Below, piece after piece: positions 18,145 to 27,111 of a stretch of DNA of 52,169 nt. Numbering within the stretch: position 1 is the stretch's first letter; every line of letters begins with the position of its first letter. A program made the translations under genes and the position numbers. Origin of the DNA: Candidatus Intestinimonas stercoravium (GTDB lineage Bacteria; Bacillota; Clostridia; Oscillospirales; Oscillospiraceae); NCBI GenBank assembly GCA_019117605.1, contig DWZK01000034.1:1-52169 (forward strand). The letters run 5' to 3'. The notes below the pieces were generated by a model. That model worked only from the letters and a program-made list of their open reading frames with translations, had not been told where the DNA came from and made no database searches.

Positions 18145-18668
18145 CACCGCCCCCCTCCCTTCCAGCACACCGGGATGCCGCAGACCACCTCGTATACCTC
18201 ATCCGCCTCCCGGGCGATGGCCCGATCCAGGCGGGCCAGCATGTCCAGGTAGGCCGCGGTCTCTTCCTCGTAATCGATCCCGTCGGAGAAGAGCTCGTTG
18301 GCCACCACCACTGTCAGGGCGGTCCGGGCCTTCAGCCGCTCCACCCCGGAGAGGATCCGCTCCCGGGCGGAGGCCCGGCGCTCCGCGCCCCCGAACCACT
18401 CGTTGGCGGCCAGATTGGGCAGGTCCTCCAGGAGCACCGTGCTCCCCGCCGGGACCTCCAGCCTCTCCAGATCCAGGGGCCGCTCTACAGTGGCGAAGCC
18501 TTTCCCCGCCCGCATGGCCCGGTGCCGGGCCACCCGGCGGCGGCTCTCCTCGTCCCACACCTGCATAGTGGCCACATAGATCCGTGTACCGGCGGAGCGC
18601 CCCGCCGCCAGATCCTCGGCGAAGCGGGATTTCCCGCTGGCGGAGCCGCCGGAGACAAGGGCCAGCAT
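18144..18668 (-). CDS. cobU: CobU-like adenosylcobinamide kinase / adenosylcobinamide-phosphate guanylyltransferase
   Basis: This 174-aa protein has the P-loop ALVSGGSASGKSRFAEDL, a YVATMQVWDEESRRRVARHRA segment matching the R-x(3)-H guanylylation region of CobU, and DLPNLAANEWF in the middle. Its C-terminal part (VVVANELFSDGIDY) departs from the usual TNEVGxGIVP motif, which the short paralogue at 17012-17380 retains. ATG at 18666-18668 has GGGAGG seven nt upstream. The call as CobU family is firm; whether it does both reactions alone is uncertain. Confidence 0.87.
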   Translation of the reverse strand: MLALVSGGSASGKSRFAEDLAAGRSAGTRIYVATMQVWDEESRRRVARHRAMRAGKGFATVERPLDLERLEVPAGSTVLLEDLPNLAANEWFGGAERRASARERILSGVERLKARTALTVVVANELFSDGIDYEEETAAYLDMLARLDRAIAREADEVYEVVCGIPVCWKGGGR

Positions 18669-18692
18669 AAGCCCGCCTCCCTTCTCCAAGAT

Positions 18693-19751
18693 TCAGGTCA
18701 GAGGCTGATATGCCTCGATGTTCGTCGCCTCGAAAGTACACATCTCCCGGTATACCGCCGCCCCCATCTCCAGCAGGGGCATGACGGCCACCGCCCCGGT
18801 GCCCTCCCCCAGGCACATCTCCGCGTAGAGGAAGGGGGCGGCTCCCAGGGCCTCCAGCACCATCCGGCCCGCGGGCTCGTTGGAGGCGTGGCTGGCCAGC
18901 ATATAGCCCTTGGCCGCCGGGCAGAGGGACGCCGCGATCAGGGCCGCCGCCGAGGAGATGAACCCGTCGATCAGCACGGGGACACGGTGATAGGCGCCGC
19001 CCAGGAACACCCCCGCCAGCCCGGCCAGGTCCAGCCCGCCTACCTTATAGAGCACGTCCAGGGCGTCGGCGGGATCGGGACAGTTCACCTCCACGGCGGT
19101 CTCGATCGCCCGGATCTTCTTGTGATACCCCTCGGTGGAGAGGCCGGCCCCCCGGCCCGTCACCTCCGCGGGGGACCTGCCCAGCAGCACCGAGACCACC
19201 GCGCTGGAGGTGGTGGTGTTCCCGATGCCCATCTCCCCCGTGGCCAGAAGGCGGTATCCCCGGGCCTTCAGCTCTCCCACCAGCTCCGCGCCGGTGAGCA
19301 CCGCCCGCTCCGCCTCCTCCCGGCCCATGGCGGGGCCCCGCGTCATGTTGGCGGTGCCGCGGCGGACGCACCGCTGGAGGATCCGCTCCCCGGTCACCGG
19401 CCGGGCCACCCCGATATCCACCGGGATCACCTCCGCGCCGGCCACCCGGGCCATCCGGCACACCGAGGTGTCCCCGCTGGACATGTTCTCGGTAACGATG
19501 GCGGTGACCTCCTGGCCGGTCTGGGTCACCCCCTCGGCCACCACGCCGTTGTCGGCACACATGACCACCACCGCCTTCTTCCCCAGGTCCACCTCCGGGG
19601 AGCCGGTGATGCCCGCGATGCGGATGATGTCCCGCTCCAGCAGCCCCAGGCTGCCCAGGGGATGGGCCACCGAGTCCCAGCGGCGCTTGGCCGCCTCCAT
19701 GGCCCCCTCGTCCAGGGGGGCGATGCCGGAGATCAGTTCTTTCAGGTCCAT
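18693..19751 (-). CDS. cobT: Nicotinate-nucleotide--dimethylbenzimidazole phosphoribosyltransferase
   Basis: CobT activates the lower-ligand base by transfer of phosphoribose from nicotinate mononucleotide. The 352-aa product has RRWDSVAHPLGSLGLLE at the N-terminus, VVVMCADNGVVAEGVTQ, GEMGIGNTTTSSAV (around residue 175), DGFISSAAALIA, and the catalytic glutamate in MCLGEGTGAVAVMPL near residue 320. Length is as in the family. ATG at 19749-19751 has GGAGGG six nt upstream and overlaps the cbiA end by 10 nt. No bza/blu lower-ligand genes are in the window, so the base used is not known. Confidence 0.96.
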   Translation of the reverse strand: MDLKELISGIAPLDEGAMEAAKRRWDSVAHPLGSLGLLERDIIRIAGITGSPEVDLGKKAVVVMCADNGVVAEGVTQTGQEVTAIVTENMSSGDTSVCRMARVAGAEVIPVDIGVARPVTGERILQRCVRRGTANMTRGPAMGREEAERAVLTGAELVGELKARGYRLLATGEMGIGNTTTSSAVVSVLLGRSPAEVTGRGAGLSTEGYHKKIRAIETAVEVNCPDPADALDVLYKVGGLDLAGLAGVFLGGAYHRVPVLIDGFISSAAALIAASLCPAAKGYMLASHASNEPAGRMVLEALGAAPFLYAEMCLGEGTGAVAVMPLLEMGAAVYREMCTFEATNIEAYQPLT

Positions 19752-21118
19752 GGATGTCCCTCCTTATAAGATAGGCACGCGCCCACGAACCGCCGGGCGC
19801 AGGCCGGGCTTGACGCGAAATGGAAGTGGGGGAAGCCCGCGTACAGGGTGTCCGTCTGCCAGGCGCAGTCCCAGCCCCGGCTGCTCTGGGGCTTCTGGGC
19901 GCGGAAGGCCGCGCCGGGGGCGCTGCTCTCCCAGTAGTGGAACTCGTGGGCGGGCAGGCTCTCCCCCTTTTTCAGGAGCAGGCCGTCCTCCCGGGCGGTG
20001 AGCGTGATATAGCCGAAGCGGCCCAGCTTCCCCTGGTCCCAGCTCTCCGCCGGGATCGCCCCCACCATGGGCCACTTGGCCCCCGAGGGGTCCGCCAGCG
20101 TCTCGTGGAGATAGAGGAACCCGCCGCACTCGGCCACGGTGGGCATCCCCGCCGCCACCGCCCGGCCCACCGCCTCCCGCATGGAGGCGTTCCGGGAGAG
20201 GGCCCCGGCGCAGAGCTCCGGATAGCCGCCCCCCAGATAGAGGCCGCAGATCTCCGGGGGCAGGGCCCCGTCCTCCAGGGGGGAGAAAAAGACCAGCTCC
20301 GCCCCCTGCCTCCGCAGCTCCTCCAGGCCGTCCTCGTAGTAGAAGCAGAACGCCTTGTCCCGGGCCACCCCGATCCGGGGCCGGCCGGGCAGGGGCTCCG
20401 CAGGCGTCCGGGGCGGGCAGGAGAGGGCCGGGGCCGTCGCCGCCAAGGCCAGGAGCCCATGGATATCCAGAGTCTCCTCCGCCTGCCGGGCCAGCCGGCG
20501 GAGCTTCTCCTTCAAGTCCGCCACCTCGGCGGCGGTGACCAGGCCCAGGTGGCGGCTCTCCAGGCCGCAGCCGGGCATATCGGGCAGGTAGCCGAACACC
20601 GCCACCCCTGTCTCCCCCTCGATGGCCCCCTTGAGACGGCCGTACATCATGGGGGAGCAGCGATCCAGGATGACGCCCCGGATGCCGCTGTCCGGCCGGA
20701 ACTCCGCCATGCCCTTCACCAGTGCCGCCGCCGTCAGGGCCCGGCCCCGGCCGTCCACCACCAGCACCGCCGGAGTCTCCGTAGCACGGGCCAGGTGATA
20801 GGCGCTGGCCTCGGAGGACATGGCCACCCCGTCGTAGTAGCCCATGACCCCCTCGATCAGGGAGAGGCCCCGCCCCGCCCCGTTCTCCAGGAGCAGGCGG
20901 CGGCAGCCCTCCTCCCCCAGGAAGAAGAGGTCCAGGTTCCGGGCCTTGGCCCCCACGATCTCACTGTGGAACATGGGGTCGATGTAGTCCGGCCCGCACT
21001 TGAAGGCCACCGGCTCCGCCCCCCGGTCCACCAGGGCCTGGAGGAGGGCGCAGGTCACCGTGGTCTTCCCCCCGCCGCTGGCCGGGGCGCAGAGGAGGAG
21101 GCGGGGGACCTTACTCAC
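19742..21118 (-). CDS. cbiA: Cobyrinate a,c-diamide synthase
   Basis: CbiA amidates side chains a and c of cobyrinate. The 458-aa product has the N-terminal ATP-binding domain (LLLCAPASGGGKTTVTCALL, FKCGPDYIDPMFH, EGVMGYYDG) and the C-terminal glutamine amidotransferase domain with the nucleophile cysteine in TVAECGGFLYLHE near residue 330. The start is GTG at 21116-21118 with a strong GGGAGGGGG upstream, overlapping the cbiET stop by 8 nt. Confidence 0.96.
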   Translation of the reverse strand: MSKVPRLLLCAPASGGGKTTVTCALLQALVDRGAEPVAFKCGPDYIDPMFHSEIVGAKARNLDLFFLGEEGCRRLLLENGAGRGLSLIEGVMGYYDGVAMSSEASAYHLARATETPAVLVVDGRGRALTAAALVKGMAEFRPDSGIRGVILDRCSPMMYGRLKGAIEGETGVAVFGYLPDMPGCGLESRHLGLVTAAEVADLKEKLRRLARQAEETLDIHGLLALAATAPALSCPPRTPAEPLPGRPRIGVARDKAFCFYYEDGLEELRRQGAELVFFSPLEDGALPPEICGLYLGGGYPELCAGALSRNASMREAVGRAVAAGMPTVAECGGFLYLHETLADPSGAKWPMVGAIPAESWDQGKLGRFGYITLTAREDGLLLKKGESLPAHEFHYWESSAPGAAFRAQKPQSSRGWDCAWQTDTLYAGFPHFHFASSPACARRFVGACLSYKEGHPWT

Positions 21119-22322
21119 GGCGCTTCCCCCTCCCGCTCAGGATCCACACCGGGTTCTGGGCGCTCATCATGTGGTAGCGCCCCACGGGCCTGGCCCGGCT
21201 CACCGCGAGCTGCACCATGTCCACGTCCTCCAGCTCCAGCAGCTCGAAGCAGCGGACCGTCTCGGCCAGGGTCTCCAGGGTGACGGCGTTCACCACCACC
21301 CGGAGCGCCGGGCTCTTCTCCAGCGCCGCCCGGAGGATCCCCTCCAGACCGCCGGAGGACCCGCCTACGAAGAGCCGGTCCGGGGCGGGCAGGTCCGAGA
21401 GGACCTCGGGGGCCTCGCCGGGGACGATATGGAGGTTGGGGACACGGAAGTGGTCCCTGTTCTTCTCCAGCAGCTCCAGGGCCTCCGGGTCCTTCTCCAC
21501 CGCGAACACCCGCCCGGCGGGGAGGGACAGGGCCCCCTCCACCGACACCGAGCCGGTGCCCGCCCCCACGTCCCAGAGGGTATGGCTGGGGCAGAGCCGC
21601 AGCTTAGCCAGGGAGATGGTGCGCACCTCCTCCTTGGTCATGGGGACTTTGCCCCGGATGAAGTCCTCGTCGGGGATCCCCCCGTTGGAGATGCCCCGGC
21701 AGATCGGCTCCGGGTCCACGCACAGCATCACCGCCAGATCCCCAAAGGTCTCCTCCGCCAGCTCGGAGGGGCGCCCGGAGCGGATGCGCTCTTCCGGATA
21801 GGAGAGGTCCTCCCCCACCCAGACCTGCACATGGTCCATGCCCCACTCCACCAGGGTCCGGCACACGTCCTGGGCCTTGGTCTTCCCGCCGGTGAGGAGG
21901 AAGGTCTTGCTGTGGCTCTGGATCTCCCCCGCCACGTTCGCCGCCCGGCCGTGGGCGCTGACGATATGGGCGTCCTGCCAGGGGGTCTTGAGTTTGGAAC
22001 AGAAATAGATGAGGGAACTGATGCCCGGCAGGGTCACCACCTCATACCCCTCCAGGAGGGGCCACAGGCTCTTGGCCCCGCTGTAAAAGCCCACATCCCC
22101 GGAGAGGAGCACCCCCACCGGCCCCCGCTCCTGCCGCTCCAGGAAGGCGAAGATGTCCGCCGAGGCGATGAGGGGGGAGCAGGTCTTCCCCTCCCGGTAG
22201 GGCGCCAGCAGGCGGGGAGCCCCTACCAGAGTGACGCAGTCCTCGATGGCCTCCGCCGCCTCCAGGGTCAGGGTGCCCGGGTCCCCCATGCCCACGCCGA
22301 TCAGATATACCTTTGGCTTCAT
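21111..22322 (-). CDS. cbiET: Fused cobalt-precorrin-7 C5-methyltransferase / C15-methyltransferase (decarboxylating)
   Basis: The 403-aa protein fuses CbiE and CbiT, like CobL. Residues about 1-200 are a tetrapyrrole methylase (VYLIGVGMGDPGTLTLEA, LLSGDVGFYSGAKSL, LPGISSLIYFCSKL). Residues about 215-400 are a Rossmann SAM methyltransferase with LWDVGAGTGSVSVEGAL and FAVEKDPEALELLEKN. Together they methylate C5 and C15 and decarboxylate the C12 acetate. ATG at 22320-22322 overlaps the cbiJ stop (ATGA); the frame open upstream is the shadow of cbiJ. CbiE/CbiT fusions are common. Confidence 0.96.
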   Translation of the reverse strand: MKPKVYLIGVGMGDPGTLTLEAAEAIEDCVTLVGAPRLLAPYREGKTCSPLIASADIFAFLERQERGPVGVLLSGDVGFYSGAKSLWPLLEGYEVVTLPGISSLIYFCSKLKTPWQDAHIVSAHGRAANVAGEIQSHSKTFLLTGGKTKAQDVCRTLVEWGMDHVQVWVGEDLSYPEERIRSGRPSELAEETFGDLAVMLCVDPEPICRGISNGGIPDEDFIRGKVPMTKEEVRTISLAKLRLCPSHTLWDVGAGTGSVSVEGALSLPAGRVFAVEKDPEALELLEKNRDHFRVPNLHIVPGEAPEVLSDLPAPDRLFVGGSSGGLEGILRAALEKSPALRVVVNAVTLETLAETVRCFELLELEDVDMVQLAVSRARPVGRYHMMSAQNPVWILSGRGKRRE

Positions 22323-23065
22323 CTCGATCCCTCCAGCAAAAAAGACTCCATCTCGTCCAGGGAGAGGCCCGTCTCGGCGGCTGGCCGGTCCACCACGATG
22401 AGGGCGCACCCCGCCTCCCGGGCGGCCTCCACCTTCTCCCAGAAGCCCCCCACGCCGCCGGAGGCCTTGGTCACGAGCACTCTCGCGCCGAACTGGCGGA
22501 GCAGGGCCAAGTCCAGCTCCTTGGAGAAGGGGCCCTGCATACATACCACATGGGCGGCGGGGAAACCCAGCTCCAGGCACCGCCCCAGCGAGCCCAGGTT
22601 TGGCAGCACCCGGGGGAAGCACCGTTCCAGGAGGCCGGGGACGGCGAAGGGGGCGAGCTCTTTCGCCCCTGTGGTGAGCAGTACGTTCCCGGGGAGCTCC
22701 GCCGCAAGGGCCGCCGCCCCCGCCATATCCGGCGCGTGGAGCCAGTCCCCCTCCGGGGCCCCCTCCCGCACCAGGCGCAGGTAGGGGACGCCCGTCCGCT
22801 CCGCCGCCGCCCGGACGTTCCGGGTCACCACGGCGGCATAGGGGTGGGTGGCGTCCACCACATAGTCGAAGGCCCCGGCCCCCATGAGCGCCTCCATCTC
22901 TCCCTCTTCCATGCGCCCGGCGATCACCCGGAGGCCGGGGCCCTCGGGCGCCAGGGCCGCGCCGTAGCCGGTGGCCACCGAGAGCACCACATCTACGCCG
23001 GCGCGGCTCAGGCGCTGGGCCAGCACCCGGCCCTCCGTGGTGCCGCCGAAGAGCAGGATCTTCAT
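22319..23065 (-). CDS. cbiJ: Cobalt-precorrin-6A reductase
   Basis: CbiJ (CobK) reduces a double bond of the macrocycle using NAD(P)H. The 248-aa product starts KILLFGGTTEGRVLAQRLS, the family nucleotide-binding motif. It has VVDATHPYAAVVTRNVRAA at about residue 90, LLTTGAKEL at about 130 and VTKASGGVGGFWEKVEAA near 200. The ATG at 23063-23065 follows the cbiH stop by 13 nt; the ribosome-binding site is weak. Confidence 0.95.
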   Translation of the reverse strand: MKILLFGGTTEGRVLAQRLSRAGVDVVLSVATGYGAALAPEGPGLRVIAGRMEEGEMEALMGAGAFDYVVDATHPYAAVVTRNVRAAAERTGVPYLRLVREGAPEGDWLHAPDMAGAAALAAELPGNVLLTTGAKELAPFAVPGLLERCFPRVLPNLGSLGRCLELGFPAAHVVCMQGPFSKELDLALLRQFGARVLVTKASGGVGGFWEKVEAAREAGCALIVVDRPAAETGLSLDEMESFLLEGSR

Positions 23066-23078
23066 GCCCCGCCCCCGC

Positions 23079-23816
23079 TCAGTCTTCCCGCTGGAGGTAG
23101 CCCCGGGGGGTCACCATCCGGCCGCCGATCGTGCGGGTCTGGCTGTTGCCCACGAAGACGGTGGTGAACATATCCACCCGGGCCTCCCGCAGGGCCCCGA
23201 GAGGGAGCACCACCGCCCGCTCTCCCTCCCGGCCGATGTTCTGCACATAGCCGCACACCGTCTCCGGCGGCAGGCCCGCCTCCAGCAGGATGTCGCAGGC
23301 CCGCCGGAGATAGTCCGGGCGGTGGCGGCTGGAGGGGTTGTAGAGGCAGATCGCGAAGTCCGCCTGAGCCGCGCACCGGAGCCGCTGGGCGATCTTCTCC
23401 CAGGGGGTGAGCAGGTCGGACAGGGAGATCACCGCGAAGTCGTGGTTCAGAGGCGCGCCCAGCAGGGCCGCCCCGCCGCTGGCGGCGGTGACCCCGGGCA
23501 CCACATGGATCTCCACCGGCGGGAACTCCTGGGACACCTCGTACACCAGGCTCGCCATGCCGTAGATCCCTGCGTCCCCCGAGCAGACCACCGCCACATC
23601 CCGGCCCTCCGCCGCCGCGGCCACCGCCTCCCGGCAGCGGTCCACCTCCCGGCGCATCCCGGTGGAGCGCATCTCCTTGTCCGGGAACATCTCCCGGATG
23701 AGGGCGATATAGGCCGTGTAGCCTACGATCAGGTCCGCCTCTTCCAGCGCCCGCCGGGCCCGGCCGGTGAGGTCCTCTCCCGCCCCGGGCCCCAGGCCCA
23801 CCACTGTCACTCTCAT
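23079..23816 (-). CDS. cbiH: Cobalt-factor III C17-methyltransferase
   Basis: CbiH methylates C17 with ring contraction. The 245-aa tetrapyrrole methylase has TVVGLGPGAGEDLTGRA at the N-terminus, VVCSGDAGIYGMASL at about residue 80, VPGVTAASGGAALLGAPL, and CLYNPSSRHRPDYL, which is typical of CbiH/CobJ. No C-terminal [4Fe-4S]/sirohaem-type extension is present, so it is the short form. ATG overlaps the cbiG stop (ATGA). Confidence 0.96.
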   Translation of the reverse strand: MRVTVVGLGPGAGEDLTGRARRALEEADLIVGYTAYIALIREMFPDKEMRSTGMRREVDRCREAVAAAAEGRDVAVVCSGDAGIYGMASLVYEVSQEFPPVEIHVVPGVTAASGGAALLGAPLNHDFAVISLSDLLTPWEKIAQRLRCAAQADFAICLYNPSSRHRPDYLRRACDILLEAGLPPETVCGYVQNIGREGERAVVLPLGALREARVDMFTTVFVGNSQTRTIGGRMVTPRGYLQRED

Positions 23817-24871
23817 ATGTCCTCTCCTTCTCTGTCTGTGTATCCGTCGAAGCGGAGGACCCGGGGCAGGCGGCTCACCGCCACGGTCACCCCTTCCGCC
23901 GCCTGTTTCCGTACGATCAGCTCGCCCCCCGCCAGGACCGCGGCCCGCTCACAGACGTTGTCCACGCCGGTGACCGATACCACGAAGGGGGAGGCGGTGA
24001 AAGCCCCCGGTACGCGCCGCAGCTCCTCCGCCGTGTAGGTGGCCAGCGGCAGCTCTCTCTCCCGGCAGAAGGCCAGGAGGCCGGGCTCGTCCCCCTTGCG
24101 GTCGATGGTGTACGCCCCCTGGACCGCCCTCGGGGAGAGGCCATGGCCGGACAGGGCCCGGTCCACCGCCGCCCCGATCCGCTCCGCCGGCGTCCCCCGC
24201 CGGCACCCGATCCCCAGAGCCAGGATCCGGGGGACGAGCCGCAGGCACTCGCCGAAGGGGGCCTCTCCCGTGCCCGCCGTGATATAGATGCCCAGGGGGC
24301 CCGTCCCCCGGCGCACGCCCGGGGGCAGTTCTCCCTGTATAGGAATATCACTTTGCAGCCATACTGGCTCCCCTGCCAGCAGGGCCGCCGATATATGCTT
24401 TGCCGCCGTTCGGCTGTCAAGGTATAATCCTTCACGGGCTGCCCACTGGTCCACGGCGAAGAGGCCGTTCACATCGGTGGCCGTAGACACCACCGGGGCC
24501 CCTCCTGTGGCCGCCGCTATCCGCCGGGCCAGGTCGTTGGCGCCCCCCACATGGCCGGAGACCAGGGGCACGGCGAAGCGGCCCAGCTCGTCCACCGCCA
24601 CCACCGCCGGGTCGGTGAACTTGTCCCGCAGGAGCGGGGCCACCGCCCGGACGGCGATGCCGCAGGCCCCCACGAAGACGAAGCCGTCCACCTGCGGGAA
24701 GCGCTCCGCCGTCCAGCCCTTCAGGTCCGGGTAGGCGGCGGTGCCCAGCTCCCCGGCCAGGCGCCGGGGGAAGGCGGTCTCACACCGGTCCCCTTCCTTC
24801 TCCAGGGCCCGGGCCAGGCGGCCCGCCAGGTCCGCCCCCTTCCGGGTGAAGGCGGTGAGGGCCAGCTTCAC
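23813..24871 (-). CDS. cbiG: Cobalt-precorrin-5A hydrolase
   Basis: CbiG opens the delta-lactone and releases acetaldehyde in the anaerobic route, so it marks the oxygen-independent pathway. The 352-aa product has an N-terminal domain with FVFVGACGIAVRAVAPLL, VSGHVGGANDLARRIA and VSTATDVNGLFAVD. The C-terminal domain has ILALGIGCRRGTPAERIGAAV at about residue 220 and SVTGVDNVCERAAVLA. ATG overlaps the upstream cbiF stop (ATGA). Confidence 0.96.
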   Translation of the reverse strand: MKLALTAFTRKGADLAGRLARALEKEGDRCETAFPRRLAGELGTAAYPDLKGWTAERFPQVDGFVFVGACGIAVRAVAPLLRDKFTDPAVVAVDELGRFAVPLVSGHVGGANDLARRIAAATGGAPVVSTATDVNGLFAVDQWAAREGLYLDSRTAAKHISAALLAGEPVWLQSDIPIQGELPPGVRRGTGPLGIYITAGTGEAPFGECLRLVPRILALGIGCRRGTPAERIGAAVDRALSGHGLSPRAVQGAYTIDRKGDEPGLLAFCRERELPLATYTAEELRRVPGAFTASPFVVSVTGVDNVCERAAVLAGGELIVRKQAAEGVTVAVSRLPRVLRFDGYTDREGEDI

Positions 24872-25623
24872 TTGCTGGCCTCCCGGTAGCCGTGGGCAAA
24901 GGAGGGGTCGTAGAGCTTGGAGCGCTCGTACCGGTCCCCCAGGAAGCCGCCCACTGTGATGAGGGCTGTCTTGGAGATCTGGTGCTCCCGGGCGGTCCGG
25001 GCCAGGGTGGCCACGGTACAGCGGCAGACCTTCTGGTCCGGCCAGGTGGCCTTATAGACGATGGCGGCGGGGGCATCCGGGGCATAGCCCCCCGCCATCA
25101 GCTCCCGCTCCACCTCTTCCAGCAGGCCGGTGGACAGGAAGAGCACCATGGTGCAGCCGTGAGAGGCCATCTTGGAGAGGGCCTCCCCCTCCGGCACCGG
25201 GGTCCGGCCGGCCATGCGGGTGATGATGACGCTCTGGGACACATCGGGCAGGGTGTACTCCGCCTCCAGGGCCGCCGCGGCCCCGGAGAAGGAGGAGACC
25301 CCCGGTGTCACGTCGTAGCCGATCCCCCGCTCGTCCAGCAGGTCCATCTGCTCCCGGATCGCCCCGTAGAGAGAGGGGTCCCCGGTGTGCAGGCGGACGG
25401 TGGTGCGGCCCTCCGCCTCCGCCTTCTCCATGACGGCGATGACCTCTTCCAGGGTCATGGAGGCGCTGTCGTAGACGGCGCACCCCTCCTTCCGCCCCTC
25501 CAGGAGGGCCGGGTTCACCAGGGATCCCGCGTAGATGATGACGTCCGCCTCCGACAGCAGGCGGGCCCCACGGAGGGTGATGAGGTCTGCGGCTCCAGGG
25601 CCGGCTCCCACGAAATGGACCAT
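24868..25623 (-). CDS. cbiF: Cobalt-precorrin-4 C11-methyltransferase
   Basis: CbiF methylates C11. The 251-aa tetrapyrrole methylase has FVGAGPGAADLITLRGA at the N-terminus, IIYAGSLVNPALLE, LHTGDPSLYGAIREQMD near residue 80, and TPGVSSFSGAAAAL, all characteristic of CbiF/CobM. ATG at 25621-25623 is preceded by AAGGAAGG. The longer frame upstream is the shadow of cbiD. Confidence 0.96.
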   Translation of the reverse strand: MVHFVGAGPGAADLITLRGARLLSEADVIIYAGSLVNPALLEGRKEGCAVYDSASMTLEEVIAVMEKAEAEGRTTVRLHTGDPSLYGAIREQMDLLDERGIGYDVTPGVSSFSGAAAALEAEYTLPDVSQSVIITRMAGRTPVPEGEALSKMASHGCTMVLFLSTGLLEEVERELMAGGYAPDAPAAIVYKATWPDQKVCRCTVATLARTAREHQISKTALITVGGFLGDRYERSKLYDPSFAHGYREASK

Positions 25624-25640
25624 ATGGACCTTCCTTTCTC

Positions 25641-26822
25641 TTATGTTCCCGCCGGACCCGGGCCCGGCTGTCCTTCTTTTCTTGCCGCCGGCGGGTGCAG
25701 GGCCGCCAGCCGGTCCGCGTTGGGGGTCTTCCCCAGCACGCCGTACCGGTCGGAGAAGAAGATGGCTCCAGTCTCCATCTCCGCCCCCGCCCGGCGCTGG
25801 AGCTGCTGCCCCAGGGCCTCCGCCAGGGAGGCCATCACCGGCGCCCGGAGGCCCGCCCGGTCCAGGGCCTCGACGGCCCCGTCGGTGGTGACCGCCTGGA
25901 ACACCGCAGCCACCGTCTCCCGGTCCCCGCCAGCCAGGGCGGTATGGGCGGCCAGGGTCTCCCGCCGCCCGTCGGCGACGCGGGAGTGGGTGTTCATGCT
26001 CCCCGCCGCCACCTTGCACAGCTTGCCGATGTGGCCCACCAGCAGGAGGGTGCGGAACCCCTCGCAGGCCGCGCAGTCCAGGGCCTCCCCGATGTAGTTG
26101 GAGCAGGTGGCCCAGTGGGACAGGCCCAGGCCCAGGATCTCCCGGGAAAACCGCTCGCCGTAGTTGCCCGGCGTCACCAGCAGATCCCGGGCCCCGGCGG
26201 CCCGCTGGAGGCGGATCTCCAGCCGCACCGAGTCGATGAGGGCCGCCTCGCTCATGGGCCGCACGATCCCAGAGGTGCCCAGGATGGAGATCCCCCCCTC
26301 GATCCCCAGCCGGGGATTGAAGGTCTTTCCCGCCAGCCGGGGGCCCTCCGGGACAGAGATGGTCACCAGAAGGCCGCCCCCATAGCCCGCGGCGGAGGCC
26401 GCCTTCTCCACTTGGGCGCGGATCATCTGCCGGGGCACCCGGTTGATCGCCGCGGCACCCACCGGCTGATCCAGGCCGGGCCGGGTGACCCTGCCCACCC
26501 CCTCTCCCCCGTCGACGGCCACGCCGGGCCGGCCGGTCTCCTCCACCCGGGCGAAGATCAGGGCCCCGTGGGTCACGTCCGGGTCATCGCCTCCGTCCTT
26601 CCGCACGGCGCAGGCAGCCCAGCCGGGGCCCGCGGAGGGCTCCAGCAGCTCTGCCTCCACCGGGAGGCCCGCCGGCGTGTCCACCCGGACCGCCGCCGGG
26701 AGACGGCCGGTGAGGAGGAGCTCCGCCGCCCCGCCCGCCGCGGCGGCCGCGCAGGTGCCCGTAGTGTACCCGCACCGGAGCCGATCCCGGCCCACGGTGA
26801 TATAGTGCTCGAACCGGCCCAC
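25641..26822 (-). CDS. cbiD: Cobalt-precorrin-5B C1-methyltransferase
   Basis: CbiD methylates C1 and is unrelated in sequence to the other methylases. The 393-aa product has LRCGYTTGTCAAAAAGG near the N-terminus, GLDQPVGAAAINRVPRQMI, FNPRLGIEGGISILGTSGIV and LLVGHIGKLCKVAAGSMNTHS. The GTG start at 26820-26822 is chosen because AGGAGG lies five nt before it; a more upstream ATG would run into the terminator stem of the riboswitch. This is the first gene of the operon. The C-terminal tail is Pro/Gly-rich. Confidence 0.96.
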   Translation of the reverse strand: MGRFEHYITVGRDRLRCGYTTGTCAAAAAGGAAELLLTGRLPAAVRVDTPAGLPVEAELLEPSAGPGWAACAVRKDGGDDPDVTHGALIFARVEETGRPGVAVDGGEGVGRVTRPGLDQPVGAAAINRVPRQMIRAQVEKAASAAGYGGGLLVTISVPEGPRLAGKTFNPRLGIEGGISILGTSGIVRPMSEAALIDSVRLEIRLQRAAGARDLLVTPGNYGERFSREILGLGLSHWATCSNYIGEALDCAACEGFRTLLLVGHIGKLCKVAAGSMNTHSRVADGRRETLAAHTALAGGDRETVAAVFQAVTTDGAVEALDRAGLRAPVMASLAEALGQQLQRRAGAEMETGAIFFSDRYGVLGKTPNADRLAALHPPAARKEGQPGPGPAGT

Positions 26823-26840
26823 AGGCCCCTCCTTCCCGCG

Positions 26841-26874
26841 AAAAACGGCCCCTCCCGGAAGGGGGAGGGGCCGT
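26841..26874 (-). terminator. Riboswitch-controlled terminator before cbiD
   Basis: On the minus strand a 12-bp perfect stem (26863-26874 with 26845-26856, 6-nt loop) is followed by five T residues (26841-26845). It lies between the cobalamin riboswitch and the cbiD ribosome-binding site. This is the expected expression platform for transcription termination when B12 is bound. Confidence 0.9.
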
Positions 26875-26924
26875 GGCAGCATCGCGCTCCAGCCGCTCTC
26901 TACCTAAGAGTCGTACCGTCTCTT

Positions 26925-27089
26925 TTGACAGGGCAGGTCTCCTGGCTCACGCTTCCTCCTCAGGCACACCTTCTCGGCCTCTGTGGCCAATGGTCTCCGC
27001 GCCCTCGTCCGCGCTCACAGTAGAGGTGAGACTGCGCCGGTCTTGCACCGGACTTCCCTTTTCAGCCGCCGTGGCGGCACCTCTGTCAA
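26925..27089 (-). promoter_or_regulatory. Cobalamin (B12) riboswitch
   Basis: The minus strand shows the B12 aptamer core: AGGTGCC, then AAAAGGGAAGTCCGGTGCAA, then TACTGTGAGCGCGGACGA, a GGCCACAGAGGCC hairpin with GAGAAGG, and the 3' B12 box AGCCAGGAGACCTGCC. A 7-bp closing stem (27083-27089 with 26925-26931) is perfect. It occupies most of the 342-nt gap between the radical SAM gene and cbiD, and with the terminator downstream it places the whole cobalamin operon under B12 repression. Confidence 0.95.
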
Positions 27090-27111
27090 CATTCGATTGT
27101 CTTACCGTTCC

